Source of the DNA: Myxococcales bacterium
GTDB lineage: Bacteria; Myxococcota; Myxococcia; Myxococcales; Myxococcaceae
DNA: 40,667 nt
Reading direction: 5' to 3'
Assembly: GCA_020846875.1 (NCBI GenBank)
Contig: JADLDB010000165.1
Location: forward strand, 1 to 40,667
Position 1 is the stretch's first letter; every line of letters starts with the position of its first letter. The notes beneath the pieces were generated by a model. It was not told the origin of the DNA. It saw nothing but the letters and a program-made list of their open reading frames with translations, and did no database searches. Shown one piece after another: positions 16,628 through 25,574 of this stretch. The position numbers and the translations under genes were made by a program.

Positions 16628-17799
16628 CCGACGGACGCAAGGCGATTTCCTACGATCCGCTGCTGCTCTTCGCGGTCCTCTCGCTCGTCGGCTTCGGGCT
16701 GGTGATGGTGTTCTCCGCCAGCGCCATCACCGCGCAGGACAAGCTGGGCGACAGCTTCTACTTCCTGAAGCGCCAGGCGGTGGCGGCGGGCCTGGGGCTG
16801 GTGGCGATGGCGGTGGCGATGAAGCTGGGCTACCGGCGCATGGCGCGGCTGGCCTACCCGCTGCTGGTGCTGGCGATCATCCTCCTGGTGTTGGTGCTGA
16901 TCCCCGGCCTGGGCGCCAAGGTGGGCGGGGCGAAGCGCTGGCTGCGCCTGCCGGGCCTCAGCGTGCAGCCGGCAGAGATCGCCAAGCTGGCCTGGGTCAT
17001 CTACCTCTCGTACTCGCTGGCGAAGAAGCGCGAGAAGGTGCAGAGCTTCTCGGTGGGCTTCCTGCCGCACCTCGGGGTGGCGGGGCTCCTGGTGATCCTC
17101 TGCATGCTGGAGCCGGACTTCGGCAGCTCGGTGGCGCTGCTCTTCCTCATGTTCGTCATGCTCTTCGCGGCGGGCGCGAAGCTGTCGTACCTGGTGGGCA
17201 GCGTGCTGGCGGCGATCCCCTTCGCGTGGACGGCCATCGCGTCGTCGGCGTACCGGATGACGCGCATCACCGCCTTCCTCGATCCCTGGGCCAACCGGAG
17301 AGGCAGCGGCTACCAGGTGGCGGAGTCGCTCATGTCGATCGGCTCGGGCGGCGTCACCGGCCTGGGCCTGGGGGACGGGCGGCAGAAGCTCTTCTTCCTC
17401 CCCGAGGCGCACACCGACTTCATCGTGTCGATCATCGGCGAGGAATTGGGCCTGCTGGGGATCGCCGCGCTGATCGCCCTGTACGGCCTCATCATCTGGC
17501 GGGGGATCCGCGCGTCGCTCCATGCCACCGAGGCCTTCGGCACCTACCTGGGCCTGGGCATCACCTCGCTGGTGGCCTTCCAGGCGATCACCAACATGGC
17601 GGTGGCGATGGGGCTGGTCCCCACCAAGGGGCTCACGCTGCCCTTCATCAGCTACGGGGGCAGCTCGCTCGTCGTCCTGATGGGCGCGGCGGGGCTGCTC
17701 TTGTCGATCAGCGCCACCGCCGAAGGTGGGAAGCGGCGCACCCGGGTGATGAAGGCGAGGCCCGAGCCGCTGCCGCCGGGCATCGGAGCGGCCGCGTGA
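16624..17799 (+). CDS. ftsW: SEDS peptidoglycan polymerase FtsW
   Basis: Septal glycosyltransferase of the SEDS family that polymerises lipid II in partnership with FtsI. GTG 16624 overlaps the murD stop and gives 391 residues with about ten membrane segments. Conserved features are VMVFSASAI near the N terminus, the central segment EPDFGSSVALL, the GLGLGDGRQKLFFLPEAHTD loop with FIVSIIGEELG, and KGLTLPFISYGGSSL near the end. FtsW rather than RodA is chosen because of the location between murD and murG. The longer reading frame upstream of 16624 overlaps murD and is a shadow. The stop overlaps the murG start (GTGA). Confidence 0.96.
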   Translation: MTDGRKAISYDPLLLFAVLSLVGFGLVMVFSASAITAQDKLGDSFYFLKRQAVAAGLGLVAMAVAMKLGYRRMARLAYPLLVLAIILLVLVLIPGLGAKVGGAKRWLRLPGLSVQPAEIAKLAWVIYLSYSLAKKREKVQSFSVGFLPHLGVAGLLVILCMLEPDFGSSVALLFLMFVMLFAAGAKLSYLVGSVLAAIPFAWTAIASSAYRMTRITAFLDPWANRRGSGYQVAESLMSIGSGGVTGLGLGDGRQKLFFLPEAHTDFIVSIIGEELGLLGIAALIALYGLIIWRGIRASLHATEAFGTYLGLGITSLVAFQAITNMAVAMGLVPTKGLTLPFISYGGSSLVVLMGAAGLLLSISATAEGGKRRTRVMKARPEPLPPGIGAAA

Positions 17800-18947
17800 G
17801 GGTGTTGATCGCCGGCGGCGGCACCGGTGGCCACCTCTTCCCGGGCATCGCGCTCGCGGAGGAGGTGGTGACGCGCCACCCGAAGAACGACGTCGTCTTC
17901 GTGGGGACCGATCGCGGCCTGGAGGCGCGGGTGGTGCCGGCGAACGGCTTCGTCTTCGAGGCGATTCGATCGCGGGGCCTCAAGGGGATGGGCCCGCTGC
18001 GGCTGTTGCTGGGCCTGTTGCTCCTTCCGCTCAGCTTCTTCGAGTCGTGGCGGATCCTGCGCAAGTACAGGCCGGACGTGGTGGTGGGCGTGGGCGGCTA
18101 CTCGTCGGGGCCGGTGGTGCTGAGCGCGTGGCTGATGCGGATCCCCACCGCGCTGCAGGAGCAGAACGCGCTGCCCGGGCTGACCAACAAGGTGCTGGGG
18201 CGCTTCGTCAAGGCCGCCTTCGTCAGCTTCGACGACGCGAAGGCGTTCTTCTCGACCAGGCACACGCACCTGCTGGGCAACCCGATCCGCCGCGTGCTGC
18301 TGGAGAACTTCCTGCGCTCCCGCAAGCCACACGACAAGTTCACCGTGCTGATCTTCGGCGGATCGCTGGGCGCGCGCGGCCTCAACACCCGCGTCATCGA
18401 CGCGCTCGGCTACCTCGAGGCCCTCAAAGCCGAGCTCAACCTGATCCACCAGACGGGGAAGAACGACCTCGAGACGGTGAAGAAGGGGTACGAGGAGAAG
18501 GGCTTCACCGCCGAGCTCCGCGAGTTCATCGACGACATGTCGGCGGCGTACCTGGGCGCGGATCTGGTGGTCTGCCGGGCAGGCGCCACCACCCTGGCCG
18601 AGCTCACCGTCTGCAAGAAGCCGTCGATCCTCGTCCCCTTTCCGCACGCCACCGACGATCACCAGGCGGTGAACGCGAAGGCGCTGGTGGACGCGGGCGC
18701 CGCGCTCATGTTCCGCGAGGAGGAGCTGACCGGGGAGAAGCTGGCCCTCGCGATCAGGGATCTCAAGGAGCACCCCGAGAAGCTCAAGAAGATGGAGAAG
18801 GCGGCGGGCCTGCTGGGACGCCCCGAGGCCGCGCGAGAGATCGCCGACGTGCTCCAGCAGCTCTGCCTCGAGAAGTGGGGTGCGCTGACCGGGCAGAAGC
18901 GCGACGGCGAGCCGCTGCGGCCCAAGCGTGAGGAGAAAGCGCCGTGA
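17796..18947 (+). CDS. murG: Lipid I GlcNAc transferase MurG
   Basis: Membrane-associated glycosyltransferase that adds GlcNAc from UDP-GlcNAc to lipid I, giving lipid II. GTG 17796 overlaps the ftsW stop and yields [13 protein letters not shown], the family N terminus with the G loop at residues 8-13. Length is 383. Other signatures are [28 protein letters not shown], the second G loop [12 protein letters not shown], and [11 protein letters not shown] with [10 protein letters not shown] in the donor-binding domain. The C-terminal tail (about 360-383) is charged and specific to this protein. It overlaps the murC start by 4 bases. Confidence 0.97.
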   Translation: MRVLIAGGGTGGHLFPGIALAEEVVTRHPKNDVVFVGTDRGLEARVVPANGFVFEAIRSRGLKGMGPLRLLLGLLLLPLSFFESWRILRKYRPDVVVGVGGYSSGPVVLSAWLMRIPTALQEQNALPGLTNKVLGRFVKAAFVSFDDAKAFFSTRHTHLLGNPIRRVLLENFLRSRKPHDKFTVLIFGGSLGARGLNTRVIDALGYLEALKAELNLIHQTGKNDLETVKKGYEEKGFTAELREFIDDMSAAYLGADLVVCRAGATTLAELTVCKKPSILVPFPHATDDHQAVNAKALVDAGAALMFREEELTGEKLALAIRDLKEHPEKLKKMEKAAGLLGRPEAAREIADVLQQLCLEKWGALTGQKRDGEPLRPKREEKAP

Positions 18948-20389
18948 ACATCGCTCCTGGGCCTCAGGGCAGCCGCTTCAAGACGCGCCACGCGGCGCGG
19001 GTGCACTTCGTCGGCATCGGCGGCATCGGCATGTCCGGCATCGCCGAGGTGCTCCTGAACCTCGGCTACCAGGTGTCCGGCTCGGATCTGAAGGAGTCGG
19101 ACGTCACCAGGCGCCTCGTCTCCCTCAACGCGCGCATTGCCTACGGCCACCGCGAGGAGAACCTCACCGACGTGGACGTCGTCGTCGTCTCCTCGGCGGT
19201 GAAGAAGGACAACCCCGAGGTGGTGGCGGCCCGGCGGAAGAAGATCCCCGTCATCCCCCGCGCCGAGATGCTCGCCGAGCTGATGCGCCTCAAGTACGCG
19301 GTGGCGATCGCCGGGAGCCACGGGAAGACGACCACCACCTCCATGGTGGCCACCGTGCTGAACGCGGCGGGACTCGATCCCACGGCCGTGGTGGGCGGCA
19401 AGGTGAACGTGCTGGGCAGCAACGCCAAGCTGGGCAAGAGCGAGCTGATGGTGGTGGAGGCCGACGAGTCCGACGGCAGCTTCCTGCACCTGCACCCGTC
19501 GATCTCGGTGGTCACCAACATCGATCCCGAGCACCTGGATCACTACGAGACGCTCGACGCGCTGAAGGACGCCTTCGTCGAGTTCTGCAACCGCGTGCCC
19601 TTCTACGGGCTGAACGTGCTGTGCCTCGATCACCCCAACGTGCAGGCGCTGCTGCCGCGGCTCGAGAAGCGCTTCGTCACCTACGGCAGCAGCCACGCGG
19701 CGGACTACCGGCTGGAAGGGGTGACGCTGGACGGCTTCAGCACCCGCTTCAAGGCGTTCCGGCGCGACGAGAGCCTGGGCGACTTCACGGTGAAGATGGT
19801 GGGCGCGCACAACGCGATGAACGCGCTGGCGGTGATCGCGGTGGCGGAAGAGCTGCACGTGCCGCTCGACGTGGTGCGTACCGCGCTGGCGGACTTCGGC
19901 GGGGTGCAGCGGCGCTTCACGGTGAAGGGCGAGGCGCAGGGGATCACCGTGGTGGACGACTACGGCCACCACCCCGCGGAGGTGCGGGCCACCCTGGCCG
20001 GCGCGCGCAAGGCCTTCGGGCGGCGGCTGGTGGTGGCCTTCCAGCCGCACCGCTACACCCGCACGCACGATCTGTTCGAGGACTTCTGCAGCGCCTTCAA
20101 CGACGCCGACGTGCTGTTCCTCACCGGCATCTACGCGGCGGGTGAGGACCCGATCGAAGGGGTGTCCTCCGAGCGGCTGGCCGAGGCGGTGCGGGCGCAC
20201 GGTCACCCCGACGTGGCCCTGGTGCCGAAGCGGGTAGACCTGGTCGCGGCGATGTTGGGCAGGCTCCAGCCCGGCGACCTCGTGCTCACCCTGGGCGCCG
20301 GCGACATCACCAACACCGGGCCGGAGTTGCTCTCCGCCCTCTCTCCCTCGCCCCCCTCGGGGGAGAGGCCCGGGCAGAGGGGAAGATGA
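18944..20389 (+). CDS. murC: UDP-MurNAc:L-Ala ligase MurC
   Basis: First Mur ligase: ATP-dependent addition of L-Ala to UDP-MurNAc. The GTG start at 18944 (AGGAG at 18930-18934) gives 481 residues. The N-terminal domain reads [17 protein letters not shown]; the ATP loop GSHGKTT is at 124-130; [11 protein letters not shown] and [10 protein letters not shown] follow; [10 protein letters not shown] and FQPHRYTRT lie in the third domain. The catalytic fold ends near [13 protein letters not shown]. The last ~17 residues ([15 protein letters not shown]) are unlike MurC and are the translation of a GC-rich repeat inserted over the 3' end, which also supplies the murB ribosome-binding site. Confidence 0.97.
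   Translation: MNIAPGPQGSRFKTRHAARVHFVGIGGIGMSGIAEVLLNLGYQVSGSDLKESDVTRRLVSLNARIAYGHREENLTDVDVVVVSSAVKKDNPEVVAARRKKIPVIPRAEMLAELMRLKYAVAIAGSHGKTTTTSMVATVLNAAGLDPTAVVGGKVNVLGSNAKLGKSELMVVEADESDGSFLHLHPSISVVTNIDPEHLDHYETLDALKDAFVEFCNRVPFYGLNVLCLDHPNVQALLPRLEKRFVTYGSSHAADYRLEGVTLDGFSTRFKAFRRDESLGDFTVKMVGAHNAMNALAVIAVAEELHVPLDVVRTALADFGGVQRRFTVKGEAQGITVVDDYGHHPAEVRATLAGARKAFGRRLVVAFQPHRYTRTHDLFEDFCSAFNDADVLFLTGIYAAGEDPIEGVSSERLAEAVRAHGHPDVALVPKRVDLVAAMLGRLQPGDLVLTLGAGDITNTGPELLSALSPSPPSGERPGQRGR
20341..20383 (+). repeat. REP-like GC palindrome within the 3' end of murC
   Basis: The segment contains CTCTCCC, then a compact CCCCCTCGGGGG hairpin, then GGGAGAG, followed by CCCGGGCAGAGGGGA. The pattern resembles repetitive extragenic palindromes common in high-GC genomes, whose translation reads like [10 protein letters not shown]. 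Here it is read through as the murC C terminus, and its AGAGGGGA end acts as the murB ribosome-binding site. No second copy was seen in this window. Confidence 0.5.
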
Positions 20390-21282
20390 TCGCCCTGCCG
20401 CCCGCGCTCACGCCCACCGAGGTGAAGCGGAACGAGCCGCTCGCCCCGTGGACGAGCGTGCGTGTGGGGGGCTCAGCCGAGGCGTTGATCCGCCCGGCGA
20501 CTCCCGATGCCCTGGTGGGGACGCTGCGTTTCGCGCGGGAGACGAACACCTCCCTCACCCTCCTCGGCGGGGGCGCGAACACGCTGGTGGGCGATCTCGG
20601 CGTGCCGGGCTTCACGCTCAAGCTGGCGAGCGACTACTTCCCCGAACAAGTCGACCCCTCCACCGGTCTCATCACCCTCAACGCCGGCTCCGCCATCGCC
20701 CGGATCGTCACCGTGATGAAACAGCACGCGCTGGTGGGCGCGGAGTTCCTCGCCGGCATCCCCGGGACCCTGGGGGGCGCCACGGCGATGAACGCGGGCA
20801 CCAAGCAGGGCGAGGCGATGACGGTGATCGACGCGGTCGAGCTCGCCACGCCCGACGGCCTGGGCTGGGTGACGGGCCTGTCGTACCGCTACCGCCACAC
20901 TGAGCTGCCCGCTGGCGCCGTCGTCACGCGGGTGCGCTTCCGCCTGCGCAAGGGCGACGTCGTCGAGTCGGCGGCGAAGATGGAGGCCGATCTCTCCTAC
21001 CGCAAGCGCACCCAGCCGCTGTCCCAGCCCAACTTCGGCAGCGTCTTCACCAACCCGCCGGGCCACTTCGCCGGCGCGCTGATCGAGCAGGTGAAGCTCA
21101 AAGGCCACCGCCTCGGCCAGGCGCAGATCTCCACCCTGCACGCCAACTGGATCGTCAACCTCGGGGGAGCCACCGCGCAGGACGTGACCTCGCTGATGGC
21201 GCTGGCGCAGGAGCGGGTGCGCGAGGCCACCGGCGTGGAGCTGGTGCCCGAGGTGAAGCGGGTGGGGAGGTTCCTCCCATGA
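20386..21282 (+). CDS. murB: UDP-N-acetylenolpyruvoylglucosamine reductase MurB
   Basis: FAD- and NADPH-dependent enzyme that reduces UDP-GlcNAc-enolpyruvate to UDP-MurNAc, the entry to the Mur pathway. ATG 20386 overlaps the murC stop (ATGA); the product has 298 residues. The FAD domain shows [13 protein letters not shown] and [12 protein letters not shown]; the substrate domain shows [15 protein letters not shown], the catalytic Ser219 in NFGSVFTNP, and Glu289 in LVPEVKRVG at the C terminus. The NFGSVFxNP form with a compact length points to the B. subtilis-like type II enzyme. It is followed by a 73-base gap holding a stem-loop, then ftsQ. Confidence 0.95.
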   Translation: MIALPPALTPTEVKRNEPLAPWTSVRVGGSAEALIRPATPDALVGTLRFARETNTSLTLLGGGANTLVGDLGVPGFTLKLASDYFPEQVDPSTGLITLNAGSAIARIVTVMKQHALVGAEFLAGIPGTLGGATAMNAGTKQGEAMTVIDAVELATPDGLGWVTGLSYRYRHTELPAGAVVTRVRFRLRKGDVVESAAKMEADLSYRKRTQPLSQPNFGSVFTNPPGHFAGALIEQVKLKGHRLGQAQISTLHANWIVNLGGATAQDVTSLMALAQERVREATGVELVPEVKRVGRFLP

Positions 21283-21317
21283 GCTACAGCCACATTGTTG
21301 TAGCCAGAAATTTGCCC
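21283..21317 (+). promoter_or_regulatory. Stem-loop element copy 1, between murB and ftsQ
   Basis: Directly after the murB stop, GCTACAGCC (21283-21291) and a downstream TGTAGC form an inverted repeat (GCTACA/TGTAGC) with a short loop, followed by CAGAAATTTGCCC. A close relative lies directly after ftsA (23480-23507). TTGCCC here is 17 bases from GACGAT, so an internal promoter for ftsQ is possible. The function is not known; a transcript-processing, attenuation or regulator site are alternatives. Confidence 0.45.
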
Positions 21318-21355
21318 CACCTCCGAAGCGGCCTGACGATGGGGCAGTCGCGGCC

Positions 21356-22210
21356 ATGATCCTCCGAACCAGGCGAAACCGACGCCGCCTCGACGTGGCG
21401 AAGAAGACCGGCGAGTTCAAGGCCGCGGCGCGGTCGCACGGCCCGGTGCTCCTCAAGGTGCTGCTCACCACGCTGGCCACCGTCGGCCTTGCCTGGGGGG
21501 CGTACGAGGGCTGGCGCTGGGCCCACACCTCGCCGCGCTTCGCGCTGACCGACGTCGTCTACCGCGGCACGGAGCGCGCCTCGGGGTCGGAGCTGTCGCG
21601 CCTCGCCGCCCTCACGCCCGGCCTCAACCTCTTCGCGCTGGACGTGGACGCCGCCGAGCGCGCGCTGGCCGCCCACCCGTGGGTGAAGTCGGTCAGGGTG
21701 ATCCGCCGGTTGCCGTCGCGGCTCGAGATCGTCGTGGTGGAGCACTCGCCGATCGCCGTGCTGGCGCTGGGCGAGCTCTACCTGGTGGACGAGGACGGAG
21801 CGCCCTTCAAGCGGCTGTCCCCGCAGGACGGGCTGGATCTGCCGCTGGTGACGGGGATCGACCGCGAGCGCTTCGTGGGCGATCGACAGGCGGCGCTCTT
21901 CGAGCTGTCCCAGGGCATCGACGCGGCGGTGGCGTACGGCCGCTCCAGCGCGGCGAAGGGGCACCCCTTGAGCGAGGTGCACCTGGAAGACGGCGAGGTG
22001 ACGGTGGTGACGGTGGACGGTGAGGAGATTCGATTCGGCGACGGCGCGCTGGCCGACAAGCTGGCGCGGCTGGCGCGGGTGAGGGCGGCGCTCGAGGACA
22101 AGCGCCTCTCGGCGGCGGTGATCCGCCTGGACGATCGCGTCCGCCCGTCGCGCGTGACTGTGCAGCTCTCCGCTCCGGGCCCCGAGAGGGGAACGGTCGC
22201 GGCTCATTGA
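21356..22210 (+). CDS. ftsQ: Cell division protein FtsQ
   Basis: Bitopic divisome protein that links FtsB/FtsL to the early ring. The 284-residue product has a basic cytoplasmic N terminus rich in Arg, one membrane segment at about 28-52 and a periplasmic POTRA domain (about 58-130) with FALTDVVYRGTER and NLFALDVDAAERALAAHPWVKSV in the usual pattern. The beta domain follows to about residue 255. The last ~25 residues are variable. ATG 21356 lies 73 bases after murB; only a weak GGGGC is seen as a ribosome-binding site. ddl, which commonly precedes ftsQ, is absent here. ftsA follows after 34 bases. Confidence 0.94.
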   Translation: MILRTRRNRRRLDVAKKTGEFKAAARSHGPVLLKVLLTTLATVGLAWGAYEGWRWAHTSPRFALTDVVYRGTERASGSELSRLAALTPGLNLFALDVDAAERALAAHPWVKSVRVIRRLPSRLEIVVVEHSPIAVLALGELYLVDEDGAPFKRLSPQDGLDLPLVTGIDRERFVGDRQAALFELSQGIDAAVAYGRSSAAKGHPLSEVHLEDGEVTVVTVDGEEIRFGDGALADKLARLARVRAALEDKRLSAAVIRLDDRVRPSRVTVQLSAPGPERGTVAAH

Positions 22211-22244
22211 CGGCTCTCCGAGAGGGGACTGGGAGGAAGACACC

Positions 22245-23477
22245 ATGGCAAGCAAGAAGGGCGGCGAGATCCTGGTCGGGCTCGACATCGGCACGACGAA
22301 GATCTGCGCGATCGTCGGAGAGCTCTCGGACGAAGGCATCGACATCATCGGCATCGGCAGCCACCCGTCGAAGGGGCTGCGCAAGGGCGTGGTGGTCAAC
22401 ATCGAGACCACCGTGCAGTCCATTCAGCGGGCGATCGACGAGGCCGAGGCCATGGCCGGCACGGAGATCACCCACGTGTACACCGGCATCGCCGGCGGCC
22501 ACATCAAGTCCTTCGGCGGCCGGGGAGTGGTGGCGCTCAAGGACCGCGAGGTGAAGGAGGCCGACGTCGCCCGCGTGATCGAGCAGGCCAAGACGGTCAA
22601 CATCCCCGTGGATCGCGAGGTGATCCACGTCCTCCCGCAGGAGTTCATCGTCGACGATCAGTCCGGCATCCGCGAGCCGCTGGGGATGACCGGCGCGCGC
22701 CTGGAGGCCAAGGTGCACATCGTCACCGGCGCGGTGGCCAGCGCGCAGAACATCATCAAGTGCGCCAACCGGGCGGGGCTCAACGTCGCCGACATCGTGC
22801 TGCAGCCGCTGGCCTCCAGCGAGGCGGTGCTGACCGAGGAGGAGAAGGAGCTGGGGGTGTGCCTGGTGGACATCGGCGGCGGCACCACCGACATCGCCAT
22901 CTTCCAGAACGGCTCCATCGTGCACACCGCGGTGATCGCGCTGGGCGGCCACAACTTGACCAACGACATCGCAGTGGGCTTGCGCACGCCCACCGAGCAC
23001 GCCGAGCGGATCAAGCAGAAGTACGGCTGCGCGCTGACCGCGATGGTGGACAAGCAGGAGATGATCGAGGTGCCGTCGGTGGGCGGCCGCGAGCCCCGGG
23101 TGATGGGGCGGCAGATCCTCTCGGAGATCCTCGAGCCGCGGGTGGAGGAGATCTTCCAGTTGGTCCACCACGAGGTGGAGCGCAACGGCTTCTCCGAGCT
23201 GCTCACCTCGGGCGTGGTGATCACCGGCGGCTCCACGCTGCTCCCGGGGATGACCGAGCTGGCCGAGGAGATCATGGGCGTGCCGGTGCGCCGGGGCGTG
23301 CCGCGCGGCATCGGCGGGCTGGTCGACGTGGTGAAGAGCCCCGTCTACGCCACCGGCGTGGGCCTGGTCGTCTACGGCGCCCGCCACCAGGACCGCAGCA
23401 TGTTCCGCATCCGCGAAGAGAACGTCTTCAAGAAGGTGAAGCGGCGCATGGGCGAGTGGCTGCAGGAAGTGTTCTGA
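22245..23477 (+). CDS. ftsA: Cell division protein FtsA
   Basis: Actin-fold ATPase that tethers FtsZ to the membrane and recruits later divisome proteins. The 410-residue product has the ATP-binding phosphate-1 loop VGLDIGTTKICAIVG at the N terminus, the phosphate-2 motif CLVDIGGGTTDIAIF, and a SHS2/1C subdomain between them. The last residues KKVKRRMGEWLQEVF form the amphipathic membrane-targeting helix typical of FtsA. ATG 22245 is preceded by a GGGAGGAAG ribosome-binding site. An 84-base gap containing a second stem-loop separates it from ftsZ. Confidence 0.97.
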   Translation: MASKKGGEILVGLDIGTTKICAIVGELSDEGIDIIGIGSHPSKGLRKGVVVNIETTVQSIQRAIDEAEAMAGTEITHVYTGIAGGHIKSFGGRGVVALKDREVKEADVARVIEQAKTVNIPVDREVIHVLPQEFIVDDQSGIREPLGMTGARLEAKVHIVTGAVASAQNIIKCANRAGLNVADIVLQPLASSEAVLTEEEKELGVCLVDIGGGTTDIAIFQNGSIVHTAVIALGGHNLTNDIAVGLRTPTEHAERIKQKYGCALTAMVDKQEMIEVPSVGGREPRVMGRQILSEILEPRVEEIFQLVHHEVERNGFSELLTSGVVITGGSTLLPGMTELAEEIMGVPVRRGVPRGIGGLVDVVKSPVYATGVGLVVYGARHQDRSMFRIREENVFKKVKRRMGEWLQEVF

Positions 23478-23479
23478 CC

Positions 23480-23508
23480 GCTACAGCCCCGTAGCTGAAA
23501 ACTTGCCA
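23480..23508 (+). promoter_or_regulatory. Stem-loop element copy 2, between ftsA and ftsZ
   Basis: GCTACAGCC (23480-23488) and GTAGC (23491-23495) form an inverted repeat (GCTAC/GTAGC), followed by TGAAAACTTGCCA. It matches the first copy at 21283 in the nine leading bases, the second arm and the trailing AAA.TTGCC. A further GC-rich hairpin GGCCC/GGGCC follows at 23509-23525. Placement before ftsZ suggests control of FtsZ level, which is an inference. Confidence 0.45.
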
Positions 23509-23561
23509 GGCCCCGGACCCGGGCCAAGCTCCTGGAAATACCTGACGAAACGGACCCCACC

Positions 23562-24845
23562 ATGAACGAGTTCGAGCAGAGCAAGCAGGTCGCGAAGATC
23601 CGCGTCGTCGGCGTCGGCGGCGCCGGGTGCAACGCCGTCAACACGATGATCTCCAGCGGGCTGGATCGGGTGGACTTCATCGCGCTCAACACGGACGTGC
23701 AGGCGCTGGCGGCCAACCAGGCCCAGACGCGCATGCAGATCGGCAAGGAGCTGACGCGCGGCCTGGGCGCGGGCGCCAACCCGGAGATGGGCCGGCAGGC
23801 GGCCACCGAGTCGCGCGACGACATCGCCCGGCTGCTGGAGGGCGCGGACATGGTGTTCGTCACCGCCGGCATGGGCGGCGGCACGGGCACGGGCGCGGCG
23901 CCGGTGATCGCCGACATCGCGCGCGAGCTGGGCGCGCTCACCGTGGGCGTCGTCACCAAGCCGTTCAACTTCGAAGGCAACCGCCGGCGCAAGGCGGCGG
24001 AGCAGGGCCTGCAGGAGCTCAAGGCCGCGGTGGACACGCTCATCCAGATCCCCAACCAGCGGCTGCTCACCCTGTCCACCGAGCCCCTGCCGCTGCTCGA
24101 GGCCTTCAAGAAGGCCGACGAGGTGCTGCTCAACGCGGTGCAGGGCATCTCTGATCTCATCCAGTACCATGGGTACATCAACGTCGACTTCGCCGACGTG
24201 AAGACGATCATGAGCGAGCAGGGCCTGGCGTTGATGGGCACCGGGCGCGCGTCGGGGGAGCTGCGGGCGCTCAAGGCGATGGAGCAGGCGATCAGCTCGC
24301 CGTTGCTCGAGGACGTGTCCATCGACGGGGCGCGGGGGCTGCTGATCAACATCACCGCGGGCCGGGACATCACCCTGCAGGAGATCAACGAGGCGATCTG
24401 CATCGCGCAGGAGGCCGCGGATCCGGAGGCGAACATCATCTTCGGCTCGCTGGTGGACGCCAACGCGCGTGACGAGGTGAAGATCACCGTGATCGCCACC
24501 GGCTTCGTGGCCCGCGAGACGCAGAAGCTCCGCTCGGCCGCCGATCTGCGCCCGCAGCAGCAGACCCTGCTGGCTCGCCCCACCACGCCGCTCGCCGCCG
24601 CGTCCACGCCCCTGGTGACGCCGGCCCCCGCCATGCCCGTGCAGGCGCTCACCACGCCGCCGCCGCGCGAGGAGGTCGCTTCCCTGGTGCCAGGCAAGTC
24701 GCCCGCGCGCACGCTGTCGGGAGAGCACCGGCTGCACGTCCCCGCGCCCCGCGCGGCCTCGCCTCGCGACTCGCTGGCCCTGGACGAGGATCAATACGAC
24801 ATTCCCACGTTCCTGCGCCGCCAGGGCCACACCGAGATGCCGTGA
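23562..24845 (+). CDS. ftsZ: Cell division GTPase FtsZ
   Basis: Tubulin-like GTPase that forms the division ring. Length 427. The GTP-binding domain (about 10-320) contains [12 protein letters not shown], the tubulin signature GGGTGTG (105-111) and the T7-loop region [11 protein letters not shown], whose Asp residues complete the GTPase site of the next subunit. A Pro/Ala/Thr-rich disordered linker covers about 330-405. The conserved C-terminal peptide [13 protein letters not shown] (about 410-422) binds FtsA and other partners. ATG 23562 is the family start. It is the last dcw gene; a lipoprotein gene follows after 52 bases, and no strong terminator is seen between them. Confidence 0.98.
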   Translation: MNEFEQSKQVAKIRVVGVGGAGCNAVNTMISSGLDRVDFIALNTDVQALAANQAQTRMQIGKELTRGLGAGANPEMGRQAATESRDDIARLLEGADMVFVTAGMGGGTGTGAAPVIADIARELGALTVGVVTKPFNFEGNRRRKAAEQGLQELKAAVDTLIQIPNQRLLTLSTEPLPLLEAFKKADEVLLNAVQGISDLIQYHGYINVDFADVKTIMSEQGLALMGTGRASGELRALKAMEQAISSPLLEDVSIDGARGLLINITAGRDITLQEINEAICIAQEAADPEANIIFGSLVDANARDEVKITVIATGFVARETQKLRSAADLRPQQQTLLARPTTPLAAASTPLVTPAPAMPVQALTTPPPREEVASLVPGKSPARTLSGEHRLHVPAPRAASPRDSLALDEDQYDIPTFLRRQGHTEMP

Positions 24846-24897
24846 CGAAGCAGCCGCGCTAAGACGCGCCAGGACGTTCCAACCCAGGGAGAGTCAG

Positions 24898-25461
24898 ATG
24901 ACGCGCTTGGCGCTGGCTTTGGTGGCGGTAGTCCTCTCGTCGTGCGGCGGGCCCGGCAGCATGAGTGGCACCGTGGCGGGCATCAAGCTGGACGTGAAGG
25001 ACTCGATCTTCGCGCTGATCAAGAACCAGCAGGGCGAGACGGTGGGCATGTTCCTCGCCATGTCGGACAAGCCGGACGCGTGCGCGACGGTGAAGGCCAA
25101 CCGCCAGCCGAAGAACCTCACCGCGACCCTCTTCTCCATGGTCCGCTACACCGACCTGGGCACCACGCTGGCGCCCGACGTGGGGGACTACACGGTGATC
25201 AACGCCCAGCCGCCGCGCGGAGGGAACTACGCCGGGGCGCTCTTCACGCACACCGACACCAACTGCACCTCCACCATCTCGCAGGCTGCGGCGACGGGCT
25301 CGAGCGGGCTCATCAAGCTCACCTCGCTCAAGGGCGAGGCCAACGGCTACGCGTCGGGCAGCTACGACATCACCTTCGGCGCGTCCGACAAGGTGACGGG
25401 CTCGTTCAACGCGAAGTTCTGCGACATCCAGCAACTGCCCACCAACCCCAACTGCGAGTAG
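24898..25461 (+). CDS. Small lipoprotein of unknown function downstream of ftsZ
   Basis: Unrecognised 187-residue lipoprotein. The signal peptide is MTRLALALVAVVLSSC, with a lipobox ending in Cys16 (LSSC), so lipidation and an envelope location are expected. The mature part has SGTVAGIKLDVKDSIFALI and alternating hydrophobic strands, suggesting a beta-sandwich. Three further Cys residues (DACATV, TNCTST, KFCDI) and a fourth near the end (PNCE) could pair as disulfides. ATG 24898 follows GGGAGAG at a good distance. It is close behind ftsZ and in the same direction, so it may share the transcript. A convergent gene begins 113 bases after its stop. It is not a known division gene. Confidence 0.75.
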   Translation: MTRLALALVAVVLSSCGGPGSMSGTVAGIKLDVKDSIFALIKNQQGETVGMFLAMSDKPDACATVKANRQPKNLTATLFSMVRYTDLGTTLAPDVGDYTVINAQPPRGGNYAGALFTHTDTNCTSTISQAAATGSSGLIKLTSLKGEANGYASGSYDITFGASDKVTGSFNAKFCDIQQLPTNPNCE

Positions 25462-25574
25462 CGCAGGGCGCGGCGTCGGCTGGGTCGTCCGCGCACAAGG
25501 ACCTACGGCCTCGCGGCCGATGACGTACCGGGTGAAGGTGGCGCTGCCGTCCGGCGCCCACGCGTGAGTCGAGG

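Noticed and set aside
25504-25563. A short reading frame (ATG 25520, about 15 residues) and a CGGCC/GGCCG hairpin between two convergent genes
   Set aside because: Too short, without a ribosome-binding site or homology; the hairpin has only 5 base pairs and no T-run. A remnant or terminator cannot be supported.
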